Assembly (NCBI GenBank): GCA_017450545.1
Contig: JAFSTL010000078.1
Span: 1 to 8,594 of the forward strand
From: Alphaproteobacteria bacterium
GTDB lineage: Bacteria; Pseudomonadota; Alphaproteobacteria; RUG11792
Direction of reading: 5' to 3'
Length of the DNA: 8,594 nucleotides
Position 1 is the first letter of the stretch. The number at the start of each line of letters is the position of its first letter. The notes beneath the pieces were generated by a model. That model did no database searches. It was not told the DNA's origin and saw only the letters and a program-made list of their open reading frames with translations. The translations under genes and the position numbers were made by a program. Shown here one piece after another: positions 1-7,101 of the stretch.

Positions 1-831
1 AATGATTTGGAGTTAACTATAGCGCAAATAATAAAAAAGTATGGTTTGCTTACAAATAGGAAGTTAGCAAAGTCTTTTGGCCAGCACTTTCTGTGTGATA
101 GTTCGTTACTGGATAAAATTGTTTCTTGCGCTTTGCCGTTTGGAGATGGTAATATTCTGGAAATAGGCGCAGGGCCTTGTGGATTAACTCGCTCGATTGT
201 AAAATACGCAGAAGGACGTAAAATCGTTTGCATTGAAAAAGATGTTTCACTGAAGCAAATTCACGATAATTTATTGGAGCATACTGATGCGAATATCGAA
301 TTTATATATGCAGATGCTTTAAAAATAAAATTATGTGATTTATCTTCCGAAAAATATACCATAATTTCCAATTTACCATACAATGTTGGAACGCAATTAT
401 TATTGAATTGGCTAGCAGAATTGTCGCAAATAAACGTCATGGTTTTGATGTTCCAAAAAGAAGTCGCCGAAAGAATATGCGCAAAACCTGGAACAAAAAA
501 CTACGGTAGATTGAGCGTTATAGCTCAGCTCTTGTGCGAGTTTGAAAAATGTTTTGATGTGTCAAACAAAGCATTTTTTCCGATTCCTGAAGTTCAATCT
601 GCTGTTGTTAAGTTAACACCAAAACGCGACAGACCAAGCAATATATCTGATTTAGAAAAGTTAACTGCGATATGCTTCCAACATCGGCGAAAGACTATCG
701 CAACAATCTTGAAGAAAGTGAAAATTCCACTAGATTGCCTGGCAATATGCAACGTCTCTCAACAATCGCGACCAGAAAATATTTCGCCAGAGAAATTTCT
801 TGAGCTTAGCAAATTAATTCTCACAGAATGA
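1..831 (+). CDS. rsmA (ksgA): 16S rRNA adenine dimethyltransferase RsmA/KsgA, 5' end probably beyond the window
   Basis: Transfers methyl groups from S-adenosylmethionine to two adjacent adenines in the 3' terminal hairpin of 16S rRNA during late small-subunit assembly; cytoplasmic. Counting from the TTG at position 7, the motifs run in family order: FGQHFL (24-29), the SAM-binding loop EIGAGPCGLT (52-61), an acidic ribose-binding position in CIEKD (75-79), DAL (103-105), the catalytic NLPYN (122-126), FFPIPEVQSAV (190-200) and FQHRRKT (224-230). Length of about 274 residues is normal. The frame is open through base 1 (codons AAT GAT before the TTG), and no start with a ribosome binding site is visible, so the true start is probably just upstream; TTG at 7 is only the first in-window option. 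It ends 40 bases before the first possible cckA start, on the same strand. Function is clear; only the N-terminus is uncertain. Confidence 0.95.
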   Translation, partial: NDLELTIAQIIKKYGLLTNRKLAKSFGQHFLCDSSLLDKIVSCALPFGDGNILEIGAGPCGLTRSIVKYAEGRKIVCIEKDVSLKQIHDNLLEHTDANIEFIYADALKIKLCDLSSEKYTIISNLPYNVGTQLLLNWLAELSQINVMVLMFQKEVAERICAKPGTKNYGRLSVIAQLLCEFEKCFDVSNKAFFPIPEVQSAVVKLTPKRDRPSNISDLEKLTAICFQHRRKTIATILKKVKIPLDCLAICNVSQQSRPENISPEKFLELSKLILTE

Positions 832-871
832 AAAATCGTTACATCATGTTTCCTATACCAGATAGAGCTGT

Positions 872-3298
872 GTGCAAATTTTTGCTACAATGCAGTTATC
901 TTCGTATCAACATTGGGAGATAGCTTTGCCTGAAATTTTAGGGACGTTGTGGAAACTTTTTGTTACTGTTCTTTTGCCTAACGCCAAATTTTGGTGTGTT
1001 GTATCGATTGCTTTTTCTGTGTCTCTTTTTGGTCTGTATCTTAGAACAAAGCGCAATTTGCGTTCTGCAGAATATTTTCTCAACGTCATAAGAGACGTTT
1101 CAAAAGCGCTCGCAAGAAATCACGAAGTAGTTGCCTTTGGAGAAAATGGAGACGTTATATATACCACACATCCTCAACTATATGAAAATAAAGAAGAGTT
1201 TATGCAAAATCTTTCTGGTCGAGTTACTGCCTCCGATAATTTTCAAAAATTCTGCAAATCCTTTGAAGAAAATATGCCAAATAGTACCACTATTTCAGGT
1301 TCTGGTTCGGGATTGCACAATCAATTCAAAAAATGGCTTGCGACGATAGGTCTGTTAGATAAGCAGAATACTTTAATTGGTGAACAGATTTTGGTCGTAA
1401 CAATCAGCGATGCGTCTCGGCAATTTGCAGAAGCAGAAAAAATAGCAACGAGTTACGATAGACTTGAAAATTTTCTGGATTATTTCCCATTTGGCATATT
1501 TTACATAAACAATACCGGAGAAATTCTGGGCACAAACACAACATTTGCAAATCTTGTTAATATGCAAAAAGAGAAACTGATTGGAATAAATATAAATGAG
1601 TTTATATCAAATTTTGATTCTAATATTACCGCACAAAAGCCAATTGGCGTTTTAGTGAAACCAAAGTTTATCAGAAATGTTGCTGCAATGATGGTGAAGT
1701 CTCCAGTAAGTGCAAAATCATCAGCTCAACCATGGATAATCTTAAAGCTATCACAGGGGGAGACGTCATCCTTGGAAACGCCAAAAGAGCCCGAGGCGAG
1801 TGCATTCATATCATCGTGTATTCCATCAGTAATTACGACAACAGGAGGCGAGATAGTTTCGAGGAATCCAGCTTTTGAAGCATTTATGAAAGGTCAAACG
1901 ATTAAGCATGGCGACAACATAAATGAATTAATACATAAAGATTACAGGGAAACTTTTTCAAAAGCGTTAATGATAACTGAACAAGGAACTATAAATGACT
2001 CTCCTATTGAAATAAAATTGAAAGACGGAAGTGCTATCACTATGGCGCATATAAGCAAAATAGAACACCACATGAATGATAGTGCAATTCAAATATTGAT
2101 ACAATTTATTGATATGTCTTCACAAAAGATTTTTGAGGCACAATTCTTGCAGTCGCAAAAATTGCAAGCGATAGGACAATTAACCGGGGGAATAGCTCAT
2201 GATTTTAACAATCTTTTAACAGCTATGATTGGATTTTGTGACCTATTGCTTCAGAGATATACGCCCGGAGAAGCAACATATGGGGATGTAATACAAATAA
2301 AACAGAATGCAGAACGAGCAGCAAATTTGGTTAAGAAATTGTTAACATATACGAAGAAACAAACAATTAAACCTAAATCTGTTTCTGTTACAGAAATTTT
2401 GATGGATATAGCTCCATTGTTAAGACGTTTGATTGGTGTCGATGCCGATATAAAGATTACTCATGGGCAAGGTATATGGAACGTTAGAATCGATTCAGGC
2501 GAACTTGAGCAAGTCATAATAAACCTTGTTGTGAATGCTCGAGATGCTGTTGGCAACAAGGGGCAAATAGAAGTGAGGACGTCAAATTTCTATTCAGATA
2601 AAGCATTTACATGTGTTTATGAAAAAGCACATCCTGGAGATTATGTCTTAATTGAAGTCAGCGATAATGGACATGGCATAGCTCCGGACGATATTGATCA
2701 TATATTTGAGCCATTTTTCACGAAAAAGGATGAAACCATAAGCAAAAGAGCGGGACAAGGAACTGGACTTGGATTATCAACCGTTTATGGTGTGATAACT
2801 CAAGCTGGAGGATACATCAGAGTAAATTCAGAGCTTGGCATAGGAACCACATTTAGGATATATTTGCCACGATATGACGGCATTGAAGCTGAAAAACATG
2901 AACACGAGAAACATACAATAGACTTGAGCGGAAATGAAACTATCCTGTTGGTAGAAGATGAAAACTCTGTCAGAATGTTCACAGCACGAGCATTGCAAGA
3001 AAAAGGTTACAAAATATTGGAGGCGTCTTGTGGCGACGAAGCGCTGAAGATAGCTGATAATGAACAGTTTGATTTGCTTATAACCGATGTTATAATGCCG
3101 AAGATGGATGGACCGACGCTAAGCAATGTGTTAAAGGCGCGAAATCCTGCCTTAAAGACGATTTTTATATCGGGATATACAGAAGATACATTCAGACACG
3201 ACGTAGCAGAAAATTCAGATATACAATTTATGCAGAAGCCTTTTACTATGACCGATATGTTAAAGAAGGTGAAAAAGGTTCTCATAAATGCAAAATGA
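872..3298 (+). CDS. cckA: CckA-type hybrid sensor histidine kinase
   Basis: Membrane hybrid kinase that in Alphaproteobacteria sends phosphate through ChpT to CtrA and CpdR, and can act as a phosphatase. Residues 1-60 hold a hydrophobic region with one clear membrane helix (about 40-57) and a possible weaker one (about 22-36). Three PAS-like modules follow, at about 70-187, 195-295 and 308-418; the first is the least certain. Then come the histidine box GGIAHDFNNLL with H443, the N box around N555/D558, the G1 box DNGHG (598-602), the G2 box GQGTGLGLS (628-636), and a receiver domain (about 690-805) with E695/D696, phosphoacceptor D739, S767 and K789. All catalytic residues are present. At 808 residues it is longer than Caulobacter CckA (about 690), mainly N-terminal to the kinase core. 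The start is unsure: GTG 872, ATG 890, or TTG 926, which has the best ribosome binding site (GGGAG at 915-919). The end overlaps the DUF167 gene by 11 bases. Confidence 0.93.
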   Translation: MQIFATMQLSSYQHWEIALPEILGTLWKLFVTVLLPNAKFWCVVSIAFSVSLFGLYLRTKRNLRSAEYFLNVIRDVSKALARNHEVVAFGENGDVIYTTHPQLYENKEEFMQNLSGRVTASDNFQKFCKSFEENMPNSTTISGSGSGLHNQFKKWLATIGLLDKQNTLIGEQILVVTISDASRQFAEAEKIATSYDRLENFLDYFPFGIFYINNTGEILGTNTTFANLVNMQKEKLIGININEFISNFDSNITAQKPIGVLVKPKFIRNVAAMMVKSPVSAKSSAQPWIILKLSQGETSSLETPKEPEASAFISSCIPSVITTTGGEIVSRNPAFEAFMKGQTIKHGDNINELIHKDYRETFSKALMITEQGTINDSPIEIKLKDGSAITMAHISKIEHHMNDSAIQILIQFIDMSSQKIFEAQFLQSQKLQAIGQLTGGIAHDFNNLLTAMIGFCDLLLQRYTPGEATYGDVIQIKQNAERAANLVKKLLTYTKKQTIKPKSVSVTEILMDIAPLLRRLIGVDADIKITHGQGIWNVRIDSGELEQVIINLVVNARDAVGNKGQIEVRTSNFYSDKAFTCVYEKAHPGDYVLIEVSDNGHGIAPDDIDHIFEPFFTKKDETISKRAGQGTGLGLSTVYGVITQAGGYIRVNSELGIGTTFRIYLPRYDGIEAEKHEHEKHTIDLSGNETILLVEDENSVRMFTARALQEKGYKILEASCGDEALKIADNEQFDLLITDVIMPKMDGPTLSNVLKARNPALKTIFISGYTEDTFRHDVAENSDIQFMQKPFTMTDMLKKVKKVLINAK

Positions 3299-3596
3299 CA
3301 TTTTCATAGAGACGAAAATTGGGACAGAATTTACCGTAAACCTCGTTCCTGGAGCAAAGACAGAACAAATAGTTGGAATTGTTGATGTTGCTGGGAGCAA
3401 AGCAGTTAAGATTGCGATACGGGAAAAACCGGCTGAGAATAAGGCAAATATTGCTTTAATTGAATTTTTATCAAAAACTATAGGTGTTGCGAAATCACGG
3501 ATAATGATAAAACGCGGACATAAATCACGAATAAAACGAATTGTGATAAGTGATATGTCGAGTGACAAAATTCTCCCAACGCTATTACCACGATAG
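3288..3596 (+). CDS. DUF167/YggU family protein
   Basis: Small (102-residue) single-domain protein of the widespread DUF167 (YggU) family, whose molecular function is not established. The family pattern is visible: an N-terminal beta strand and VPGAK segment (about 18-23), a central IREKPAENKANIALIEFL stretch (about 43-60) matching the conserved PAxxxKANxAL core, and the terminal KSRIMIKRGHKSRIKRI region (about 66-82) matching the usual SxxxxxxGxxSRxK pattern. Length is typical. The ATG at 3288 lies inside the 3' end of cckA, giving an 11-base overlap that suggests translational coupling; AAAGG at 3275-3279 is a plausible ribosome binding site. The protein is basic. Its position between cckA and murG does not reveal a role. 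Confidence 0.9.
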   Translation: MQNDIFIETKIGTEFTVNLVPGAKTEQIVGIVDVAGSKAVKIAIREKPAENKANIALIEFLSKTIGVAKSRIMIKRGHKSRIKRIVISDMSSDKILPTLLPR

Positions 3597-3614
3597 CTCG
3601 TTTTGTTGTATACT
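3585..3614 (+). promoter_or_regulatory. Candidate sigma70-type promoter before murG
   Basis: TTACCA at 3585-3590 (4 of 6 to the -35 consensus) is followed after 18 bases by TATACT at 3609-3614 (5 of 6 to the -10 consensus). It lies at the end of the DUF167 gene and in the 50-base gap before murG, the largest gap in the plus-strand run, so it could start a murG-murC transcript around 3621. In AT-rich DNA such matches occur by chance, so this is tentative. Confidence 0.3.
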
Positions 3615-3643
3615 CGGTGACTAGATAATTTTAGCAAGCGCGC

Positions 3644-3651
3644 AAGGTGAG
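3644..3651 (+). promoter_or_regulatory. Strong ribosome binding site at the murG start
   Basis: AAGGTGAG is an excellent match to the anti-Shine-Dalgarno complement (AAGGTGA) and lies 7 bases before a GTG at 3659. It overlaps the other candidate GTG start at 3647, which has no good site of its own. It therefore favours the shorter MurG N-terminus (MIIASGGTGGH) over the longer one (MSNLVIIASGGTGGH). Confidence 0.5.
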
Positions 3652-4684
3652 CAATTTAGTGATTATAGCCTCTGGAGGAACCGGAGGGCATGTATTTCCT
3701 GCAGTTTGTCTGGCGGATGAGTTGACGAGACGAGGTTATGATGTTATGTTTGCGACCGATAAGCGCGGAGCGAAATATCTTGGTAAATACGCGAATAATG
3801 CAATAATTCAAAATATCTACACATCATCTCGTTTAAAACTTTACCGCAGTCTTATTTTTAATATTTTTAAACATTTTTTCAAAATTATTTGTTTAAAGCC
3901 TAAAATGGTGATTGGATTTGGTGGATATCCATCCGTACCTTTTGTGTTAATCGCACAAATTCTTGGCATAAAAACAGCAATACATGAGCAAAACGCTGTT
4001 ATTGGAAAAGCAAATGCTTTGTTATCAAGAAAAGCGACAATGATTGTGACGTCTTTTCCGAATACGAAAGGACTAATACTAGCAGAAAAGGCTAAATGCG
4101 TCGGCAATCCAACGAGATTTGAGGCGTCGTATGATACCGTTAAAAAGCCTGACAGTCAAGTATTTACGGTTCTGATTTTTGGAGGAAGTCAGGGGGCAAA
4201 AGTATTTTCAGGAGTTGTTGTTGATGCTATATGCGAACTTACAAAGAATAATAAAATAAAAGTTTTTCATCAAGGAAGAAAACAGGATATTGATAAAATA
4301 AAGCGAGCGTATGCCATTGCAAAAGTTGACTTCGTTGTTCGAGAGTTTTTTGATAATATTGATGAATTATACCAACAATCCGATATAGTTATTTCAAGGT
4401 CTGGGGCATCTAGTATATTTGAAATAATCGGATTTCAAAAGCCGGCAATTTTAATACCATACGGAAATTCGATAAATGGCGACCAAGTTGAAAATGCGAA
4501 GTTTTTAGAAACACATAAAGCGTGCCTGATTATACAAGAAAAAGATTTGACGAAAACGGCATTGCTAAGCGCTTTGCAGAAGATGCCACCGCGAAGGTTG
4601 AAAATGTCTGAAAATCTTGCGTCGCTCCGCATTAAAAATCCGGTCAAAAAGTTTGCGGATTATATCGAAAAAACGATACAATAG
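3647..4684 (+). CDS. murG: UDP-N-acetylglucosamine:lipid I N-acetylglucosaminyltransferase MurG
   Basis: Peripheral inner-membrane GT28 glycosyltransferase that adds GlcNAc from UDP-GlcNAc to lipid I, giving lipid II, the last cytoplasmic step of peptidoglycan precursor synthesis. Motifs in order, numbered from GTG 3647: GGTGGH (10-15), FGGYPS (91-96), HEQN (113-116), GGSQGA (179-184) opening the C-terminal Rossmann domain, HQG (208-210), SRSGASS (250-256) with E259, and GDQVENA (278-284) for nucleotide-sugar binding. The basic and hydrophobic stretch at about 64-84 fits the membrane-association face. Length of 345 residues is normal. The start is either GTG 3647 or GTG 3659, the latter having the better ribosome binding site; both keep the first loop. 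murC follows after 24 bases, the usual alphaproteobacterial order, but ftsW is not upstream: cckA and the DUF167 gene are there instead. Confidence 0.96.
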   Translation: MSNLVIIASGGTGGHVFPAVCLADELTRRGYDVMFATDKRGAKYLGKYANNAIIQNIYTSSRLKLYRSLIFNIFKHFFKIICLKPKMVIGFGGYPSVPFVLIAQILGIKTAIHEQNAVIGKANALLSRKATMIVTSFPNTKGLILAEKAKCVGNPTRFEASYDTVKKPDSQVFTVLIFGGSQGAKVFSGVVVDAICELTKNNKIKVFHQGRKQDIDKIKRAYAIAKVDFVVREFFDNIDELYQQSDIVISRSGASSIFEIIGFQKPAILIPYGNSINGDQVENAKFLETHKACLIIQEKDLTKTALLSALQKMPPRRLKMSENLASLRIKNPVKKFADYIEKTIQ

Positions 4685-4696
4685 ATATATAAGCTC

Positions 4697-4703
4697 GAGG
4701 GAA
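4697..4703 (+). promoter_or_regulatory. Ribosome binding site of murC
   Basis: GAGGGAA lies 5 bases before the ATG at 4709 and supports that start over any upstream option. The 24-base gap after murG contains no terminator-like hairpin, consistent with co-transcription. Confidence 0.6.
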
Positions 4704-4708
4704 CAGAT

Positions 4709-6097
4709 ATGTTTGCGATTTGTAACGGAAGTGAAATAATACACTTTATTGGGATTGGTGGTATCGGAATGAGCGGGATTGCTGAGATTATGCATTCTCT
4801 TGGCTACGTTGTTCAAGGAAGCGATAAGGTTCATTCTCAAAATATCGAAAGATTGGAACGCATAGGAATAAAAACGTTTATTGGGCACAATGCTGAAAAT
4901 GTTGCGAATGCTAATGTTGTTGTTTATTCTTCTGCCATAAAGCAAAATAATTCTGAATTACAAAGAGCTCGTGAATTAAAAATTCCATGTTTGACACGAG
5001 CTGAGATGCTATCACAAATTGTCAGATTTAAAAAGTCGGTTGTTGTTTCGGGTTCGCACGGAAAAACCACCGTAACATCGCTTTGCGCTGCGATTTTAGA
5101 AATGGCATCGTTTCATCCAACAGTCGTGAATGGCGGGATAATTCATTCGTATAACACCAATGCGAAGCTAGGGACTGGTGATTGGGCAGTCATAGAATCG
5201 GATGAATCTGATGGCAGTTTTACGCAGTTTTTCCCGACAATTGGAATAATCACGAATATAGACAAAGAGCATATAACTCATTATGGCAACTTTGAAAATT
5301 TGAAAGGTGCATTTAGAACTTTTCTGAATAATCTTCCATTTTATGGTGCTGGAATTGTTTGTTTAGATGACCCCAATATTGCAGATATAGTTGAAAATAT
5401 GACTGATCGCAAGATTGTTACTTATTCGATAGAACAAAATTCAATGTTCAAAGCTGAAAACATTAGAAAGACAAACAATGGAGCAATATTTGATGTAAAT
5501 CACAATGGAAAAATAATCAAGGATATATCAATTCCGCTTTTAGGTGACCATAATATCAAAAATGCTCTATCTACAATTGCTATGGCGAATGAACTCAGCA
5601 TTGAAGTAGATATTGTAAAAGCCACTCTATCTTCATTTACTGGCGTTAATCGGCGGTTTACACAAGTCGGAACGATTGGCTCAGCGCTCGTCATAGATGA
5701 TTATGCACATCATCCAACGGAAATAAAGTCGCTGTTAAATTCAGCTAAACAGAAAGTCAATGGGAAAATAGTTATAATACATCAACCTCACAGGTTTACG
5801 CGTCTGAATACTTTATTTGATGAATTTTGTCACTGCTTTGACTTGGCGGATGAAATTGTTATAACGCCGGTATACAAAGCAGATGATATAGAGACGGCTC
5901 CAATTACTGCAGATGATTTATTTAAAAATCTGAAATCGCAAGGAAAAGATGTTTTATTTGCAAATAATGCAATAGAAATACAAAGCATATTGCTATCGAG
6001 CGCTTTTTCCGAAAACGACATCATCTTATTCGCCGGAGCGGGCAGTATATCGAAATGGGCTCATGAAATCGTGAAGAAAATAGGCACTCACATATGA
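4709..6097 (+). CDS. murC: UDP-N-acetylmuramate--L-alanine ligase MurC
   Basis: Cytoplasmic ATP-dependent ligase that adds L-alanine to UDP-MurNAc, the first amino-acid step of the peptidoglycan stem peptide. The three Mur ligase domains are seen in order. The N-terminal UDP-binding domain has GIGGIGMSG (15-23) and SSAI (74-77). The central ATPase has the P-loop GSHGKTT (115-121), ESDESDGS (163-170), TNIDKEH (182-188) and GDHNIKNA (279-286). The C-terminal domain has NRRF (314-317), DDYAHHPTEI (330-339), HQPHRFTR (358-365) and GAGSISKW (443-450). Length of 462 residues is typical and no key residue is missing. The ATG at 4709 has a good ribosome binding site. It is coupled to murG upstream. 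In most Alphaproteobacteria murB follows; here an 81-residue membrane-protein gene follows instead. Confidence 0.97.
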   Translation: MFAICNGSEIIHFIGIGGIGMSGIAEIMHSLGYVVQGSDKVHSQNIERLERIGIKTFIGHNAENVANANVVVYSSAIKQNNSELQRARELKIPCLTRAEMLSQIVRFKKSVVVSGSHGKTTVTSLCAAILEMASFHPTVVNGGIIHSYNTNAKLGTGDWAVIESDESDGSFTQFFPTIGIITNIDKEHITHYGNFENLKGAFRTFLNNLPFYGAGIVCLDDPNIADIVENMTDRKIVTYSIEQNSMFKAENIRKTNNGAIFDVNHNGKIIKDISIPLLGDHNIKNALSTIAMANELSIEVDIVKATLSSFTGVNRRFTQVGTIGSALVIDDYAHHPTEIKSLLNSAKQKVNGKIVIIHQPHRFTRLNTLFDEFCHCFDLADEIVITPVYKADDIETAPITADDLFKNLKSQGKDVLFANNAIEIQSILLSSAFSENDIILFAGAGSISKWAHEIVKKIGTHI

Positions 6098-6100
6098 GGA
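6096..6100 (+). promoter_or_regulatory. Ribosome binding site of the 81-residue gene, overlapping the murC stop
   Basis: GAGGA overlaps the TGA stop of murC (6095-6097) and stands 6 bases before the ATG at 6107. This placement supports real translation of the small gene and coupling to murC. Confidence 0.65.
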
Positions 6101-6106
6101 ACTAAA

Positions 6107-6352
6107 ATGAACAAATGGGTACTAACTTGTATCTTGATTGGGTTTTGTTCTCTTCTTTTTATAACCGGATCGTTCGTTGGATACATGGCATCTGAAGAAA
6201 GCTCTTTAGAGAAAGCTCCTAAAAAGCCAAAACGGATGCCTAAGAAAATTTCAAATTGGACAGTTCAGATTCAATCTAAGGGCAAAACATTGAAACTGAC
6301 AAAGGCACGTATACCAAGTTCTAATGCGGTAATGCGAGCTCGCCAATATTGA
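6107..6352 (+). CDS. Small single-pass membrane protein of unknown function
   Basis: I do not recognise this 81-residue protein. Residues 1-3 are followed by a strong hydrophobic helix (about 4-26), then a short acidic patch (EESSLE, 30-35) and a lysine- and proline-rich linker (about 36-48, with repeated KKPK/MPKK). The C-terminal segment begins WTVQIQSKGKT (51-61) and ends basic. No lipobox is convincing, so it is probably a signal anchor with the basic tail outside the membrane, unless the positive charges invert it. The WTVQIQS start resembles the first strand of a SPOR domain, and anchor-linker-SPOR is the layout of FtsN-like proteins, but the remaining length (about 31 residues) is far below a full SPOR domain (about 70). 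This is a weak resemblance, possibly a remnant. A good ribosome binding site overlapping the murC stop makes it likely to be translated. It ends 5 bases from the convergent DacA-like gene. Confidence 0.7.
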   Translation: MNKWVLTCILIGFCSLLFITGSFVGYMASEESSLEKAPKKPKRMPKKISNWTVQIQSKGKTLKLTKARIPSSNAVMRARQY

Positions 6353-6357
6353 ATTAT

Positions 6358-7101
6358 CTACGAACCGAATATAAGATATTTGACAGAATCATATACACAT
6401 TTAAACCAGATTTTCTTTTTTATATATTCTGTATTATAAATTTTTGTAACTATTGGATTTTTAAACAGTACGGTGTAATACATAATATAGCCTATATCTT
6501 CATTTTTATTTATTGGTGCTTTCATTATTGTCCGATATCTATATATTTTGTTGATGCGATTGTTTAGATTAATCGACATTATAAAATTCTTCTTCGCACA
6601 GCCTGTTTTGCTTATATTTCTGATGCCATACAAAACAGGTATTTTCACATCCTCTGTCTCTGAACTTTCATATATGTAAAACTGGTCTAGCCATTTGTTT
6701 ACTTGTGCACAGTCTTTATATGCTTCAAATTGTGTTGCTTCCCCGTATATTAAACATAAAAACATAGCACCATGTTTATTCTTATATTTACAAGCGCATC
6801 CAACGCCAGACATAGGTGATTCAAAAAACTTTATCCCTTCTCCTGTCGCAAGCAAACTCATCTCATACAGCGTTATGGTCTCTTGCCCTCCATATATTGT
6901 TCTAAAAGTTCCACTATCCACTACATGTTGTGAATTCTTCTCTGTCAGAACTACCTTTGTATCCAAGTTTACTATAATATAGCAATTCGTATTTATTTTA
7001 GGAAAAGTCGCCGCTACCTTATCCGATAACGGCAACTGAGACGTTGAAAACGCCACAACAGGAGGACAACAGAGTGCCAAGGGGAAAATAAATTTATTCA
7101 C
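6358..7101 (-). CDS. DacA/PBP5-like protein lacking all catalytic motifs
   Basis: A 247-residue protein that appears to be a shortened relative of the periplasmic D-alanyl-D-alanine carboxypeptidases, normally about 380-400 residues. Residues 1-18 could be a signal peptide. YIIVNLDTKVVLTEKN (41-56) matches the first strands of the family (YILxDxxTGxVLxEKN). TLYEMSLLA (77-85) resembles the TAxDMAxLA helix. HGAMFLCLIYGE (110-121) and CAQVNKWLDQFY (131-142) match the strand and helix ending the catalytic domain. Residues about 150-247 match the PBP5 C-terminal domain, including KAPINKNEDIGYI (194-206, like HAPLxKNxxxG) and a hydrophobic/aromatic tail. Where SxxK should stand there is TFRT (65-68); SxN is absent and no KTG stands at the expected place. 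D,D-carboxypeptidase activity is therefore not expected. The GTG start overlaps the end of the MFS gene by 8 bases, suggesting coupling. It may be a pseudoenzyme or a decaying gene whose frame is still open. Confidence 0.72.
   Translation of the reverse strand: MNKFIFPLALCCPPVVAFSTSQLPLSDKVAATFPKINTNCYIIVNLDTKVVLTEKNSQHVVDSGTFRTIYGGQETITLYEMSLLATGEGIKFFESPMSGVGCACKYKNKHGAMFLCLIYGEATQFEAYKDCAQVNKWLDQFYIYESSETEDVKIPVLYGIRNISKTGCAKKNFIMSINLNNRINKIYRYRTIMKAPINKNEDIGYIMYYTVLFKNPIVTKIYNTEYIKKKIWFKCVYDSVKYLIFGS

Noticed and set aside
854..859. TATACC as a -10 element between ksgA and cckA
   Set aside because: No matching -35 element at suitable spacing; weak match in AT-rich DNA.
3295..3309. ATG at 3295 giving a classic ATGA overlap with the cckA stop
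   Set aside because: That frame stops after four codons (TAG at 3307); the DUF167 frame starts at the ATG at 3288.
3260..3637. Minus-strand open frame of 125 codons opposite the DUF167 gene
   Set aside because: The plus-strand frame has clear DUF167 conservation and an overlap with cckA; the minus frame has no recognisable domain.
6334..6343. Perfect 10-base palindrome GCGAGCTCGC near the end of the 81-residue gene
   Set aside because: It is inside coding sequence, has no loop and no following T-run, and is too short to call an operator or terminator.
6349..6567. Plus-strand hydrophobic open frame of 72 codons starting with TTG inside the 81-residue gene's end
   Set aside because: It is antisense to the C-terminal domain of the DacA-like gene, whose frame shows family motifs; the aromatic, hydrophobic composition is what the complement of that AT-rich sequence gives.
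6522..6610. A KTG tripeptide (residues 165-167) in the DacA-like protein, which might be the missing catalytic KTG
   Set aside because: It lies in the region matching the C-terminal domain, after the strand and helix that end the catalytic domain, so it is out of order and probably coincidental.
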